From the NCBI RefSeq assembly GCF_000422545.1, contig NZ_AULZ01000010.1:1-64000 (forward strand): a stretch of 64,000 bases of DNA, read 5' to 3'. This DNA is from Desulfocurvibacter africanus subsp. africanus DSM 2603 (GTDB lineage: Bacteria; Desulfobacterota; Desulfovibrionia; Desulfovibrionales; Desulfovibrionaceae). Positions 25,909-34,309 of this stretch are shown here, in pieces (position 1 is the stretch's first letter; each line of letters opens with the position of its first letter). Below the pieces are notes generated by a model. It made no database searches. It had not been told where the DNA came from and was given only the letters and a program-made list of their open reading frames with translations. The position numbers and the translations under genes are program-made.

Positions 25909-27017
25909 GCTCCCAACACCTCGCGCAAAGCCGATACAAAGGCCTGGTTCTCGTCCATGCGTCCCACACTGACGCGGATCTTGTCGGCCAGGCCGTAGCT
26001 GGCCAGCGGCCGCACGATGATCCCGCGCCGCAGCAGGCCCTCGAAAACGGCCTTGGCTTCCTGGTGCGGAGTGAACATGATGAAGTTGGACTGCGACGGC
26101 TGCGGCGCGCAGTTCAGGGCCGCCAGCTCCGACATGAGGTAGGTGCGGCCCTCGCGGGTCACGCGCAGAGTCTCCTCATAAAAGATATGGTCCGACAGGG
26201 CGGCGATGCCCGCCTCTTCGGCCAGCAGGTTCACGCTGAAGGGAATCTGCACGCGCAGCATGATGTCGGTCAGCTCGGGCGGCAGCACGCCCAGGCCCAG
26301 GCGCAGCCCGGCCAGGCCATAGGCCTTGGAGAAGGTGCGCAGCAGCGCCACATTGGGCAGGCTCGCCAGACGCGGCAACAGGCTTGCGCGCTGCTCGTCG
26401 TCCACAAAATGAATATAGGCCTCGTCCACGGCCAACAGCGTGCGCTTGGGCAAGGCGCGGGCCAGGGCTTCCAGGTCGTCGGTTTTGGCGGCCACGCCCG
26501 TGGGGTTGTCCGGGCTGGTGACGAAGACCAAAGCCGTGCGCTCGTCCGCCATTTCGGCCAGGCGAGTCAGCGGCAGCGAATAATCGGGGTTCAGGTCTAC
26601 CTGGCGGAACTCCACGCCGCAGATGAGCGCCTGGGAGCCGTAGACCGAGAAGCATGGCCGGGCGGCCAGGACATGGTCCTGGCCGGGGCGGCACAGGACG
26701 CGCACGAGCAGGTCGATGATCTCGTCCGAGCCGTTGCCTGCCACGATGCGCGCGACGTCCACGCCCAGGGCCTCGGCCATGGCTTGGCGCAGGCGCGGAT
26801 AGCCGCACTGCGGGTAGCGGAAGGCCAGGGCCGCCTTGCTCTCCAGGACCTTGCGCACCACGGGCGATACGCCCAGGGGGTTCTCGTTGCTGGCCAACTT
26901 GATGACCTGGGCCAGGCCGTAGCGTTGCTTGATCTCGTCGATGGACAGGCCCGGCGAGTAGGGCTTGAAGCCTTGGGCCTCGGGCCGGACGGAAATCGTT
27001 GAAATGGGCGTGCTCAT
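25905..27017 (-). CDS. hisC: Histidinol-phosphate aminotransferase
   Basis: PLP enzyme of histidine synthesis (imidazole acetol-phosphate to histidinol phosphate), 370 residues. IKLASNENPLGVSP near the N-terminus, GNGSDEIIDLLVR, VTSPDNPTG, VDEAYIHF and the PLP lysine in FSKAYGLAGLRLG are all present. I start at the ATG giving MSTPISTISVRPEA; the longer reading adds a non-family extension. It is coupled to cmk through a 4-bp overlap, an odd functional pairing that is seen in related genomes. Confidence 0.95.
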   Translation of the reverse strand: MSTPISTISVRPEAQGFKPYSPGLSIDEIKQRYGLAQVIKLASNENPLGVSPVVRKVLESKAALAFRYPQCGYPRLRQAMAEALGVDVARIVAGNGSDEIIDLLVRVLCRPGQDHVLAARPCFSVYGSQALICGVEFRQVDLNPDYSLPLTRLAEMADERTALVFVTSPDNPTGVAAKTDDLEALARALPKRTLLAVDEAYIHFVDDEQRASLLPRLASLPNVALLRTFSKAYGLAGLRLGLGVLPPELTDIMLRVQIPFSVNLLAEEAGIAALSDHIFYEETLRVTREGRTYLMSELAALNCAPQPSQSNFIMFTPHQEAKAVFEGLLRRGIIVRPLASYGLADKIRVSVGRMDENQAFVSALREVLGA

Positions 27018-27224
27018 GGGGGCTGCCTGGTCGATGGGTGAACGAAAGGGGGTACTTTGGGCCAGGAGGCTGGCCTTGGTCAAGCCCGTAAAACAAGAAG
27101 GATTGCTTCTCAATGAGATGATCTGACCGAGGATGCCCTCTACGGCGGCAAGCCGTGGCAAGCTGCCAATGTAATGCAAGTCCAGGGATCCACGGTCCCT
27201 ACGGACGAGGGTTCGGGAAGAGTT

Positions 27225-27267
27225 CGGGAGAGGGGCGAGCCGCTCTGGCGGGCGACGCCCTCTCCCG
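27225..27267. repeat. Repeated GAGCCGCTCTGGC hairpin, copy 2
   Basis: CGGGAGAGGGGCG pairs with CGCCCTCTCCCG and shares the GCGAGCCGCTCTGGC centre with 23258-23299. It lies 15 bp past the stop of uspA and may serve as its terminator. Confidence 0.5.
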
Positions 27268-27281
27268 GTCATCATGCAGCG

Positions 27282-27734
27282 TTATGCGTACGACGCGCCT
27301 GGCCGTACCGTGAGCACCGGGCACTGCGCGTTCTTGACCACGCGCTCGGCCACGGAACCGAACAGGATGCGATCGATGCCTCGGCGTCCATGGGTGCCCA
27401 TGACGATGAGCTCCACCTTCTCCTCAGCCGCGATATTGAGGATCTCCTCGGCGGCGTAGCCCGTGACAACCTCGCCTCGGGCGTTCACGTCCTTGAACTG
27501 CTCGCCCAGGAAGGACTCCATGGACTTGTCAGCGCCGGCCACGATCTCCTTGACGAAGCTCTCGATGGAGCTTGGCGGCACATGGAAGCCCACATACTGA
27601 CTGAGCGACGGGGCCACGTAAAGCACCAGGATCTCGGCGTTCAGGCCCTTGGCCAGGTAAGCCGCGTAGCTGGCGACTTCCTTGCTCGCTTCCGAGAAAT
27701 CCACCGCGCACAGAATCTTTTTCATTTGCACCAT
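27282..27734 (-). CDS. Universal stress protein A family
   Basis: 150-residue UspA protein, cytoplasmic. The N-terminal KKILCAVDFSEASKEV and the ATP-binding signature GTHGRRGIDRILFGSVAE (G-2x-G-9x-G-S) indicate an ATP-binding type. The start at 27734 follows GGAGG at 6-7 nt; a longer frame lacks family residues. It is monocistronic, and the 316 bp upstream carry the divergent sigma-54-type promoter. Confidence 0.93.
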   Translation of the reverse strand: MVQMKKILCAVDFSEASKEVASYAAYLAKGLNAEILVLYVAPSLSQYVGFHVPPSSIESFVKEIVAGADKSMESFLGEQFKDVNARGEVVTGYAAEEILNIAAEEKVELIVMGTHGRRGIDRILFGSVAERVVKNAQCPVLTVRPGASYA

Positions 27735-27997
27735 ATCATCCTCCGGTCGGTGGACCCGCCCGCGTTCGGCATTCTGGCCCGGCCTTGCCGTCCGGGCGGC
27801 CGGTCGCGAGGGGCCGGTAGTAAACACCTTAAAGACTTGTCTTTTCATAGCAAAGCAGGCGATGCATAGACAAGGCCTTTCTGGCCGCGTAGTCTGAAGT
27901 CACCTTATGCGCTTCCCACGGCCCCGATGAAGGGAAAAAAATTCCCCAGATAACAACCAAGCCCCCGAAATATCGTGATTTCCGGCGAGAAAACCCT

Positions 27998-28013
27998 TGG
28001 CAGGAATCTTGCT
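27998..28013 (+). promoter_or_regulatory. Sigma-54 (-24/-12) promoter
   Basis: TGGCAG-GAATC-TTGCT matches the TGGCAC-N5-TTGCW consensus with exact spacing of the GG and GC pairs. It ends 37 bp before the ATG at 28051, leaving room for a short leader and the AGGAGA ribosome site. Confidence 0.75.
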
Positions 28014-28050
28014 TGATAGCCAATAGCCATGGATCAGCCAGGAGACAGCC

Positions 28051-28530
28051 ATGAAAATCCGCACTGAACATTTAGAACAGCTCCGCGAGGAGCAACAGCT
28101 CCGACGCAAGCAGACTGAATCGGCTGCCACCAGCAAATTCGGTGACCTGCTGGCGAAGGAGGTGGATAAGGCCTCGGGCGCGAACGCCCAGGTTCCAGTC
28201 GCCAGGCTTGGAGCCGACCTGCGCTACAGCCCGCAGACATCAGACAGCTCCATGGGCGCTGTCCCGACGGAGGGCAGAATCATGGAGAACATGGACGCGC
28301 TGCTCGACCAGTGGGAAATGTATGCCCAGCAACTGGAATCGCCCGCTAAGCGAGCGAATCTGCGCGAGGCGTACTCCGTGCTGGAACAGATCTCCCAGAC
28401 CGTGAGCGAACTGAAACAGGATGTCCCTAAGCTCGTCGCTACCAACCCCAGCCTCGAATCCATGGTCAACGAGCTGGAGGTCCTCACTGTCACGGAGACG
28501 TTCAAGTTCAATCGCGGGGACTACAGCTAG
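28051..28530 (+). CDS. Conserved hypothetical, probably flagellum-associated
   Basis: 159-residue, helix-rich soluble protein. The N-terminal half is polar with FGDLLAKEVDKA. The C-terminal half forms amphipathic helices (DALLDQWEMYAQQLESPAKR, AYSVLEQISQTVSELKQDV) and ends TETFKFNRGDYS. There are no membrane segments. The sigma-54 promoter suggests a flagellar or motility link, since sigma-54 drives flagellar genes in many Proteobacteria; this is inference. Its stop overlaps the thpR stop by 4 bp in convergent orientation. Confidence 0.75.
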   Translation: MKIRTEHLEQLREEQQLRRKQTESAATSKFGDLLAKEVDKASGANAQVPVARLGADLRYSPQTSDSSMGAVPTEGRIMENMDALLDQWEMYAQQLESPAKRANLREAYSVLEQISQTVSELKQDVPKLVATNPSLESMVNELEVLTVTETFKFNRGDYS

Positions 28531-29105
28531 GACCCGCCGCGACCGGAGCCGGCCTGCGATGCCTTGATCTGGCAGAGCGCTTCGTAGGCCGGTCCGCCCG
28601 GTCCGAGTTTGCTTTGCCATAGCACGAGCCCTTCCACTCGCACAGCCGGCCACTCCTCCCTATCCGCATCACGCGCCAGCGCCGCCCAGTCGTCGCGCCG
28701 AGCCTCCTTGACTCTGGCCAGGGTCAGGTGCGGCCGAAAATCCCGTTCCTCGCGCGCGAAGCCCAGCGGCTCCATGGCATCCTCGATCATGGCCGCCCAC
28801 TGCGCGCACTCCTCGCCGCCGCGCGCCAGACCTACCCAGAATACCCTCGGCTTCCTGGGATTGGGAAAGAATCCGGCCCCGGCGGCCTGCAGCGTGAATG
28901 GCGTCAGGCACAGCCCTGCCAAGGCCTGACCCACGTCGCGGGCAAGCTCTTCATCCACCTCGCCCAGGAACTTGAGCGTCATGTGCCAGTTGCCTTGCCT
29001 GGTCCAACCCAGCTTGGAGCGCACGCAGGACCCAAGCCTGTCTCGCAAGCGGGCCAAGCCTTGCTGGTATTCCTCGGGTAGCGGGATGCCTATGAACAGA
29101 CGCAT
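28527..29105 (-). CDS. thpR: RNA 2',3'-cyclic phosphodiesterase (2H family)
   Basis: 192-residue 2H phosphoesterase that opens 2',3'-cyclic phosphates; formerly called 2'-5' RNA ligase. The two HxTx motifs are His41 (HMTL) and His126 (HLTL). The opening MRLFIGIPLPEE and FFPNPRKPRVFWVG are typical. It is followed in the cell's transcript order by no other gene, and preceded by the CinA-type gene 13 bp upstream, so these two may be co-transcribed. Confidence 0.94.
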   Translation of the reverse strand: MRLFIGIPLPEEYQQGLARLRDRLGSCVRSKLGWTRQGNWHMTLKFLGEVDEELARDVGQALAGLCLTPFTLQAAGAGFFPNPRKPRVFWVGLARGGEECAQWAAMIEDAMEPLGFAREERDFRPHLTLARVKEARRDDWAALARDADREEWPAVRVEGLVLWQSKLGPGGPAYEALCQIKASQAGSGRGGS

Positions 29106-29118
29106 GCCGCCCCCCGGC

Positions 29119-29616
29119 CTATGCCAGCACCGTAGAGCGCCCGATGCGCTCGGCCAGGCCCTTTACCGCCTGCTCCACCGTGGCCCTGCGCACGGCCTCC
29201 CGGTCGCCGGGAAAGAGATAGCGCACGGCCTGCTCGCCTCCGGGCCAGGCCCAGGCGATCCATACCGTGCCCACCGGCTTGTCGGGAGTGCCGCCCGTGG
29301 GCCCGGCCACGCCCGACACGGCCACGGCCACCTGGGCGTCCAGGGCATCCAGCGCGCCGCGGGCCATGGCCAGCACCACGGCCTCGCTCACGGCCCCATG
29401 GGTTAGGAGCGTCTCCTGAGGCACGCTTAGAAGCTTGATCTTTACGACGTTGGCGTAGGCGACCACTCCGCCCCGAAACCAGTCCGAGCTGCCCGAAACT
29501 TCCGTAAGCGCGCCTGCGATGAGCCCGCCGGTGCACGATTCAGCCGTGGCCAGCATCAGCCCGCGCGCCTTGAGCGCCGAGCCCAGGCCCAGAATGGTTT
29601 GTTCGATTTCCAGCAT
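29119..29616 (-). CDS. pncC: Nicotinamide-nucleotide amidase (CinA C-terminal family)
   Basis: 165 residues, a stand-alone CinA C-terminal domain that deamidates NMN to nicotinate mononucleotide. ATAESCTGGLIAGALTEVSGSSDWFRGGVVAYAN contains the catalytic Ser region, and VSGVAGPTGGTPDKPVGTVW the second signature. The start at 29616 follows AAGGAGG. With the phosphoribosyltransferase/nicotinamidase pair at 8344-10065 it gives the organism two routes of pyridine-nucleotide recycling in this window. Confidence 0.92.
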   Translation of the reverse strand: MLEIEQTILGLGSALKARGLMLATAESCTGGLIAGALTEVSGSSDWFRGGVVAYANVVKIKLLSVPQETLLTHGAVSEAVVLAMARGALDALDAQVAVAVSGVAGPTGGTPDKPVGTVWIAWAWPGGEQAVRYLFPGDREAVRRATVEQAVKGLAERIGRSTVLA

Positions 29617-29668
29617 GACCGCCTCCTTGTGCGCGTAAGGATACGCCAGGCAGGCCGGCGATGTCGAT

Positions 29669-29701
29669 GCATGCGGCCCGGCTCGTGACCGGGCCGCATG
29701 C
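29669..29701. terminator. Hairpin between HAF gene and pncC
   Basis: GCATGCGGCCCGG and CCGGGCCGCATGC pair perfectly around CTCGTGA. There is no T-run in the minus direction, so it may be a weak terminator or an mRNA-stabilising hairpin after the HAF-repeat gene. Confidence 0.5.
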
Positions 29702-29711
29702 CCGAGAGGGA

Positions 29712-30938
29712 TCAGTGCAGGAGCAGGTAGCGCGCAGCCGTGATCTGCCTTGGCGTTTCGACATCGTCCCTGGGTGTGAACGTTATCCGCCACGAGCAAT
29801 GCGTGCCTTCGGGGTCCACGCCGGACCCGGCTATCATAAGTATATCGTTGCGATCCTCGACAGTGAGGTTCGTGGCGATGGACGTGGCGGCATCCAGGGT
29901 CCATCCCGCGAGGTCCGTTTCCAGCCCGAACTCATCGGCCACCAGAGCGCGCAGGTCGCGCATGCCGTACACGCTGTCCCAGACAAAAGCCGTCTCACCC
30001 TGATCCGTGTTCGATGAGCCCACGACATACGTACCGGTTTCGTCCACGTCCCTGGCCACGCTTGCGTAGGTGCCCCCGGCCAGGTCGCCCAACCCTTGCA
30101 TGCCGCCCGACTGAGTCCAGCGGAAGGCCTCCTGGCCCCGAGCCGACGTGCCCACGCCCACCACGGCCTGCAATGCCGAGTTTTCGGGCTTGGCCACTGC
30201 ACGCGCCGAACTGTAGTACGCGCCGCCGCTCAGATCGCCCAGACCGCTCATGTTTCCGCCCGGAGTCCACAAAAAGGCTTGCGTGCCTTGGGCCGACTGG
30301 GCCTCGCCCACGATGGCCTCGTTGTCCTGGGCCACGGACCAGGCCTTGCTTTCCACGGTTCCGCCGTCGAGGTCGCCCAAGTCCACAACGCCTCCATTAG
30401 CCGTCCAGTAGTAAGCTTCCAGACCGCGGGAAGTCTGCCTCTGCCCTGCAATCATGGGGCCGGACAGCGACATGCCGTTGGCTTCACTACGCACGCCGTC
30501 GAGCCCCGGCAGGGACTGAAAGCCCTCATCGTAAACCCACAAGAAGGCTTGGCCGCCCGAGGAGTTGTTCAGGACGCCGACAACCGCCATCTTGTACACG
30601 GTCTGGCCGTTCTCCTGGAACCCTCGCCAGCCCGCGGCTCGGCCCGAGCCCGTGGTGCCGGAGGGCAGGCCGTTCAAAGGATAGACGACCCGCTCGCGCC
30701 ACGCAAAGGGCACTTCGCCGTCCGCTGTCGCGCCGTGTCCGGTCATGACCCAGCCGTCTTCCGAGTCGCCCACGGTAGTTAATGATGTGAAACCACTCTC
30801 CAATGGCGGCCGGATGGGAATAAAGCGAGCTATGTGGCGCCTGGGCGTAAGTTGGGCGAACACCTGGTCCGCCATGGCGTGCACGAATAGGCACATCAGC
30901 ACTCCCCCCAAGGCCAGCGCGAAAACACGCCGGATCAT
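29712..30938 (-). CDS. Exported HAF-repeat protein
   Basis: 408 residues with a signal peptide (about 1-28, MIRRVFALALGGVLMCLFVH). The rest is made of repeats with an A(F/Y).W-(6-8)-(M/L)..LG.L.GG pattern (QAFLWTPGGNMSGLGDLSGG, EAFRWTQSGGMQGLGDLAGG), the 'HAF' extracellular repeat. It probably folds as a beta-propeller-like array in the periplasm or outside. A terminal region (about 340-408) differs from the repeats. The start follows GGAGGGG. Function is unknown. Confidence 0.88.
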   Translation of the reverse strand: MIRRVFALALGGVLMCLFVHAMADQVFAQLTPRRHIARFIPIRPPLESGFTSLTTVGDSEDGWVMTGHGATADGEVPFAWRERVVYPLNGLPSGTTGSGRAAGWRGFQENGQTVYKMAVVGVLNNSSGGQAFLWVYDEGFQSLPGLDGVRSEANGMSLSGPMIAGQRQTSRGLEAYYWTANGGVVDLGDLDGGTVESKAWSVAQDNEAIVGEAQSAQGTQAFLWTPGGNMSGLGDLSGGAYYSSARAVAKPENSALQAVVGVGTSARGQEAFRWTQSGGMQGLGDLAGGTYASVARDVDETGTYVVGSSNTDQGETAFVWDSVYGMRDLRALVADEFGLETDLAGWTLDAATSIATNLTVEDRNDILMIAGSGVDPEGTHCSWRITFTPRDDVETPRQITAARYLLLH

Positions 30939-31213
30939 GCGACCCCTCCGTATGCTTACGTTATTATGCCCGCGCCAATAATAATTCCGCTATCTCCGAA
31001 TCATTCCCTCTTCGCGCGGACATTGGTTATCCAGGGCGGAGATTCGGCAATGGCGATACCATCCGCCTTCGACAGGGTGCGGACAATGATCAAACCTCGC
31101 TAAGATTGTAAGGCCATGCCGCTAGCCAGCCCTCGCCACGCAAGCCGGGGGTTTATTGTCGGCCGGACTTGTTGTAGATGCCAAGGCCAGTCAGCACGAC
31201 GAAGGAGACACGG

Positions 31214-32494
31214 ATGCTCGATCTAAAATTTCTGCGGGGCAACATGGACTTGGTGCGTCAGGCCTTGGCCAACCGCAACTCCAGCCTGTCCCTGGACCAT
31301 TTCGAGGAGCTGGACCGCAAGCGCCGCGAACTGCTGCTGGAATCCGAGACGCTCAAGAGCGAGCGCAACAAGGCCTCAGTCGAAGTAGCCCGGCTTAAGC
31401 GCGAGGGTCAGGACGCCCAACCACTGCTGGGCGAATTGTCGGCCAAAAGCGAGCGCATCAAGATACTGGACGATCTTCTGAAGGGAGTGGACGATGAGGT
31501 ACAGGGCTTCCTGCTGACCATCCCCAACATCCCCCATGCCAGCGTGCCCGTTGGCAAAAGCGAAGAAGACAACCAGGTCGTGCGCACCTGGGGTGAGCCC
31601 AAAACTTTCGACTTCACGCCCAAGGAACACTGGGAATTGGGAACGGCCCTGGGCGGCCTCGACTTCGAGCGCGCCGCCAAGCTGGCCGGCAGCCGTTTCG
31701 TCGTGCTGCGCGGCTGGGCCGCCCGCCTGGAGCGAGCCCTGGCCGCTTTCATGCTCGACGTGCAGACCTGTGAGCACGGCTACACCGAGATCGTCCCGCC
31801 TTACATGGTCAACCGCCAGACCATGACCGGCACGGGCCAGCTGCCCAAGTTCGAGGAGGATCTATTCAAGCTGGAGGGCTGCGATTACTACCTCATCCCC
31901 ACGGCCGAGGTGCCCCTGACCAACCTGCACGCCGACGAAACCCTGGACGAGGACAAGCTTCCGCTGACCTTCTGCGCCTTCACGCCCTGCTTCCGTTCCG
32001 AGGCCGGCTCCTACGGCAAGGACACCAGGGGCCTCGTCCGCCTGCATCAGTTCCACAAGGTCGAGCTGGTGCGCATCGCCCACCCGGACCACTCCTATGA
32101 AGATCTGGAGCTCATGACCTCCCACGCCGAAACCATCCTCCAGAAGCTCGGCCTGCCCTATCGCGTGCTGGCCCTGTGCACCGGCGACATGGGCTTCTCC
32201 GCGACCAAGACCTACGATCTGGAAGTCTGGCTGCCTGGGCAAGGCAAGTACCGCGAGATTTCCAGCTGCTCCAACTGCGAGGACTTCCAGGCCAGACGCG
32301 CAGGCATTCGCTGCAAGGAAAAGAGCGCCAAGAAAAGCCGCCTGACGCACACGCTCAACGGCTCCGGGCTGGCCGTGGGCCGGACCATGGTCGCCGTGCT
32401 GGAGAACTATCAGCAGGCCGACGGCTCAATTCTGGTGCCCGAAGCGCTGAAATCATACATGGGGGGGCTAGACATCATCCGCCCGGAAGTATAA
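31214..32494 (+). CDS. serS: Seryl-tRNA synthetase
   Basis: 426-residue class II synthetase charging tRNA-Ser. The N-terminal long coiled-coil arm (about 1-110) binds the tRNA variable arm. Motif 2 ([21 protein letters not shown]) and motif 3 ([18 protein letters not shown]) of the catalytic core are intact. The start at 31214 has AAGGAG upstream; 12 extra codons in frame are not part of the enzyme. The gene is followed by two tRNA genes in the same direction. The 275 bp upstream show no T-box or other leader I could recognise. Confidence 0.97.
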   Translation: MLDLKFLRGNMDLVRQALANRNSSLSLDHFEELDRKRRELLLESETLKSERNKASVEVARLKREGQDAQPLLGELSAKSERIKILDDLLKGVDDEVQGFLLTIPNIPHASVPVGKSEEDNQVVRTWGEPKTFDFTPKEHWELGTALGGLDFERAAKLAGSRFVVLRGWAARLERALAAFMLDVQTCEHGYTEIVPPYMVNRQTMTGTGQLPKFEEDLFKLEGCDYYLIPTAEVPLTNLHADETLDEDKLPLTFCAFTPCFRSEAGSYGKDTRGLVRLHQFHKVELVRIAHPDHSYEDLELMTSHAETILQKLGLPYRVLALCTGDMGFSATKTYDLEVWLPGQGKYREISSCSNCEDFQARRAGIRCKEKSAKKSRLTHTLNGSGLAVGRTMVAVLENYQQADGSILVPEALKSYMGGLDIIRPEV

Positions 32495-32553
32495 TGAACC
32501 TCCTGCGCAAACGCGCATGGACGGGTCCGTTGGATCGAATATCCCGGATTCAC

Positions 32554-32582
32554 TTGACAGGCTGATACGAAACCGTTACCAA
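32554..32582 (+). promoter_or_regulatory. Possible promoter of the tRNA pair
   Basis: A perfect -35 TTGACA (32554-32559) is followed after 17 bp by a weak -10 TACCAA (32577-32582), about 15 bp before tRNA-Lys. The -10 is poor, so this is tentative. Confidence 0.4.
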
Positions 32583-32596
32583 GACCCTCCTCGCGC

Positions 32597-32671
32597 GGGC
32601 CGTTAACTCAGCGGTAGAGTATCTGCCTTTTAAGCAGAGAGTCGTTGGTTCGAACCCAACACGGCCCACCA
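32597..32671 (+). tRNA. tRNA-Lys (anticodon TTT)
   Basis: 75 nt. Acceptor arms GGGCCGT and ACGGCCC pair fully. The anticodon loop CTTTTAA gives TTT, the T arm reads GTTGGTTCGAACCCAAC, the discriminator is A and CCA is encoded. Confidence 0.96.
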
Positions 32672-32679
32672 AATAGCGC

Positions 32680-32755
32680 GTCCCCATCGTCTAGTGGCCT
32701 AGGACGTCGGCCTCTCACGCCGATAACACCGGTTCAAACCCGGTTGGGGACGCCA
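32680..32755 (+). tRNA. tRNA-Glu (anticodon CTC)
   Basis: 76 nt. GTCCCCA pairs with TGGGGAC; the anticodon loop reads CTCTCAC with anticodon CTC; the T arm is CCGGTTCAAACCCGG; the discriminator is G and CCA is encoded. The phage integrase gene begins about 100 bp downstream, so the 3' end of this tRNA is the likely attachment site. Confidence 0.96.
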
Positions 32756-32798
32756 AGAAATTCAAGGTGTTAGACCCAAAAGCACCTTAGCCATACTC

Positions 32799-32823
32799 CC
32801 GGGGTCAAAATCCGGGGTCAAAA
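32799..32823. repeat. Direct repeat near the presumed attachment site
   Basis: CCGGGGTCAAAA occurs twice (32799-32810 and 32812-32823) between tRNA-Glu and the integrase stop. Such direct repeats are often integrase arm-binding sites; that role is inference. A hairpin AAGGTG/CACCTT lies just upstream (32764-32788). Confidence 0.45.
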
Positions 32824-32848
32824 CGCTCCGAGCTATCACCTCGGAGCG
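32824..32848. terminator. Bidirectional terminator beside the integrase
   Basis: CGCTCCGAG and CTCGGAGCG pair around CTATCAC, with T-rich flanks on both strands (AAAA before, TTTTCATTTT after). It would end the tRNA transcript and the integrase transcript. Confidence 0.8.
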
Positions 32849-32851
32849 TTT

Positions 32852-34030
32852 TCATTTTGCCTCCGCTACACGGGCCAGGTGGATAACCTTGCCCCCGCCG
32901 AAGGTCCGCTCCAGAGCCTCGCGCGTGGCCGCGAGGTCAACGCCCAGGCTCTCCAAATACCGCTCCGTCGTCGTCGGCCGCTCGTGCCGCAGGATACGCT
33001 GGATCGTGCTGATCCTCGCGCCCGACTCGTACAAGTCGATGGCCCCACGGTGCCGGATGCTATGGTGGTCAAAAGCCGGTTTGACCCCGGCCCGCTCGCA
33101 CCAGCGCTCCATGACATGCTGCCTCGACGTGAACGGATTGCCGTAGTGCGCCTCGCAGAACTTGAACGTGTCCAAGACCAGGAACAGGTTCTGCTTGTCC
33201 TTGATCGGCCGCTCCCGGTCCCACAGCAGCATCCTCTCGCGCAGAGGCTGGATCATGGGCACCCACTTGCCCTCCATGTCGCCCGTGCGCGTCTTGCGGC
33301 TCCACAGCCGCACCATGCCGCCCACCAGATTCACGTCAGCCGGCGACATCCTGTGTACCTCGCCCTTGCGGGCCATCAGCCAGCGGAACACGCCGAACAT
33401 GACCCAGTCCTGCACCCGCGCCGGATCGCCCGAGGCGCACTCCCGGCGCAGGTATTCGTCCACGGCCTCCACGTGCTCGCGCGGCGGCACATAGCGCGGC
33501 ATGCGCACCTCCGGCACCCGCTCCACCAGGCGGAACGGATTCTCGACCATCGGCCAGCCCGGCAAGTGCTTGCGCGCCCAATCCCAGCCGGCGGCCAGGT
33601 TCTTGCGCGCCTTGTTCGCCGCGTTGGGCGAGCGACTCTTGGCCTGCTCTTGCAGATAGGCCTCAGCCTCGCCCCGAGCCGCCCCAAACACGTCCGCCGG
33701 CACCGAGGAGTAGTTCGCCGCGGCTATGCCCTTCGGCACGGCCCCCAGGAACTTGTGCAGCTCGATGCGCTTCTCCACGTAGGTCTTCTCGGCCTTGTAC
33801 GTGCTCACGTGGTCCATGTACCTTTCGCCCCATTCATACAGGCTTGGGCAGGCCGTGCTTGCTTGGCTGCACTCCCGCTTGAGCTGCGCCTTGGCCTCGG
33901 CTTCCCACGTTGCGGCAGCGCGTTGACTGTCCTTGCTGTCGTCCGTGAACCACTTCTTTCTGCACTGGCCGTCCACCATTACGGACGCGCGCCAGCGTCG
34001 CTTGCCTCTCTTCAACACCAGACTCGGCAT
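32852..34030 (-). CDS. int: Tyrosine-recombinase phage integrase
   Basis: 392-residue site-specific recombinase for prophage integration and excision. An N-terminal arm-binding-like region (KRGKRRWRASVMVDG) and a core-binding helix domain precede the catalytic domain. That domain has Arg in RWLMARKGEVHRM, HSIRHRG (His-x-x-Arg), His in LRHERPTTTERY and the Tyr nucleophile in the same stretch. I choose the ATG at 34030, which follows TTGGAG; the longer reading runs through the upstream HTH gene. It lies next to tRNA-Glu and is transcribed towards it. Confidence 0.93.
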   Translation of the reverse strand: MPSLVLKRGKRRWRASVMVDGQCRKKWFTDDSKDSQRAAATWEAEAKAQLKRECSQASTACPSLYEWGERYMDHVSTYKAEKTYVEKRIELHKFLGAVPKGIAAANYSSVPADVFGAARGEAEAYLQEQAKSRSPNAANKARKNLAAGWDWARKHLPGWPMVENPFRLVERVPEVRMPRYVPPREHVEAVDEYLRRECASGDPARVQDWVMFGVFRWLMARKGEVHRMSPADVNLVGGMVRLWSRKTRTGDMEGKWVPMIQPLRERMLLWDRERPIKDKQNLFLVLDTFKFCEAHYGNPFTSRQHVMERWCERAGVKPAFDHHSIRHRGAIDLYESGARISTIQRILRHERPTTTERYLESLGVDLAATREALERTFGGGKVIHLARVAEAK

Positions 34031-34208
34031 CCAATCGCTCCAATATTCTTTTTTCAAAGAACTTCTGGCGTCCCGGAGTAACGGCGACACCCCCGTAGAG
34101 GTGGGGATAGCGGCGAACGGTACGGACATCAACACCGAACACCTCGGCTACTTGCTTAGGGGTCATCTCCTCACCCAATGCCTCGCGCATGCGCTCAACA
34201 ACGCTCAC
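33834..34208 (-). CDS. Small HTH protein, excisionase/regulator-like
   Basis: 124 residues from a GTG start preceded by GGAGGAG. EEMTPKQVAEVFGVDVRTVRRY is a MerR/AlpA-type helix-turn-helix, followed by PHLYGGVAVTPGRQKFFEKRIL, which fits the wing of excisionase-like proteins. It sits directly upstream of the integrase gene and overlaps its start by about 200 nt. The C-terminal 40 residues, which lie entirely in that overlap, look like shadow sequence, so the functional part is about residues 1-85. It probably controls integrase or assists excision. Confidence 0.7.
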   Translation of the reverse strand: MSVVERMREALGEEMTPKQVAEVFGVDVRTVRRYPHLYGGVAVTPGRQKFFEKRILERLDAESGVEERQATLARVRNGGRPVQKEVVHGRQQGQSTRCRNVGSRGQGAAQAGVQPSKHGLPKPV

Positions 34209-34210
34209 GC

Positions 34211-34309
34211 CTAGCCCCTCCTCCAGAACTTGCGGATCTCTCTCCACAGCAACCAGCAGCCCAGGCCGGCCAGCGCGACATAGAAAAGGATCTCGATGGC
34301 GACGCTCAT
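34211..34309 (-). CDS. Tiny membrane protein (32 residues)
   Basis: The frame MSVAIEILFYVALAGLGCWL continues to a basic tail WREIRKFWRRG. It is a single predicted membrane helix with positive C-terminus. Its ATG overlaps the stop of the upstream membrane-protein gene (ATGA), and its stop lies 2 bp before the HTH gene start. This tight packing is what suggests it is translated. The role is unknown. Confidence 0.6.
   Translation of the reverse strand: MSVAIEILFYVALAGLGCWLLWREIRKFWRRG

Noticed and set aside
30939-31213. A T-box or other leader before serS
   Set aside because: No T-box sequence, specifier hairpin or terminator pair could be found.
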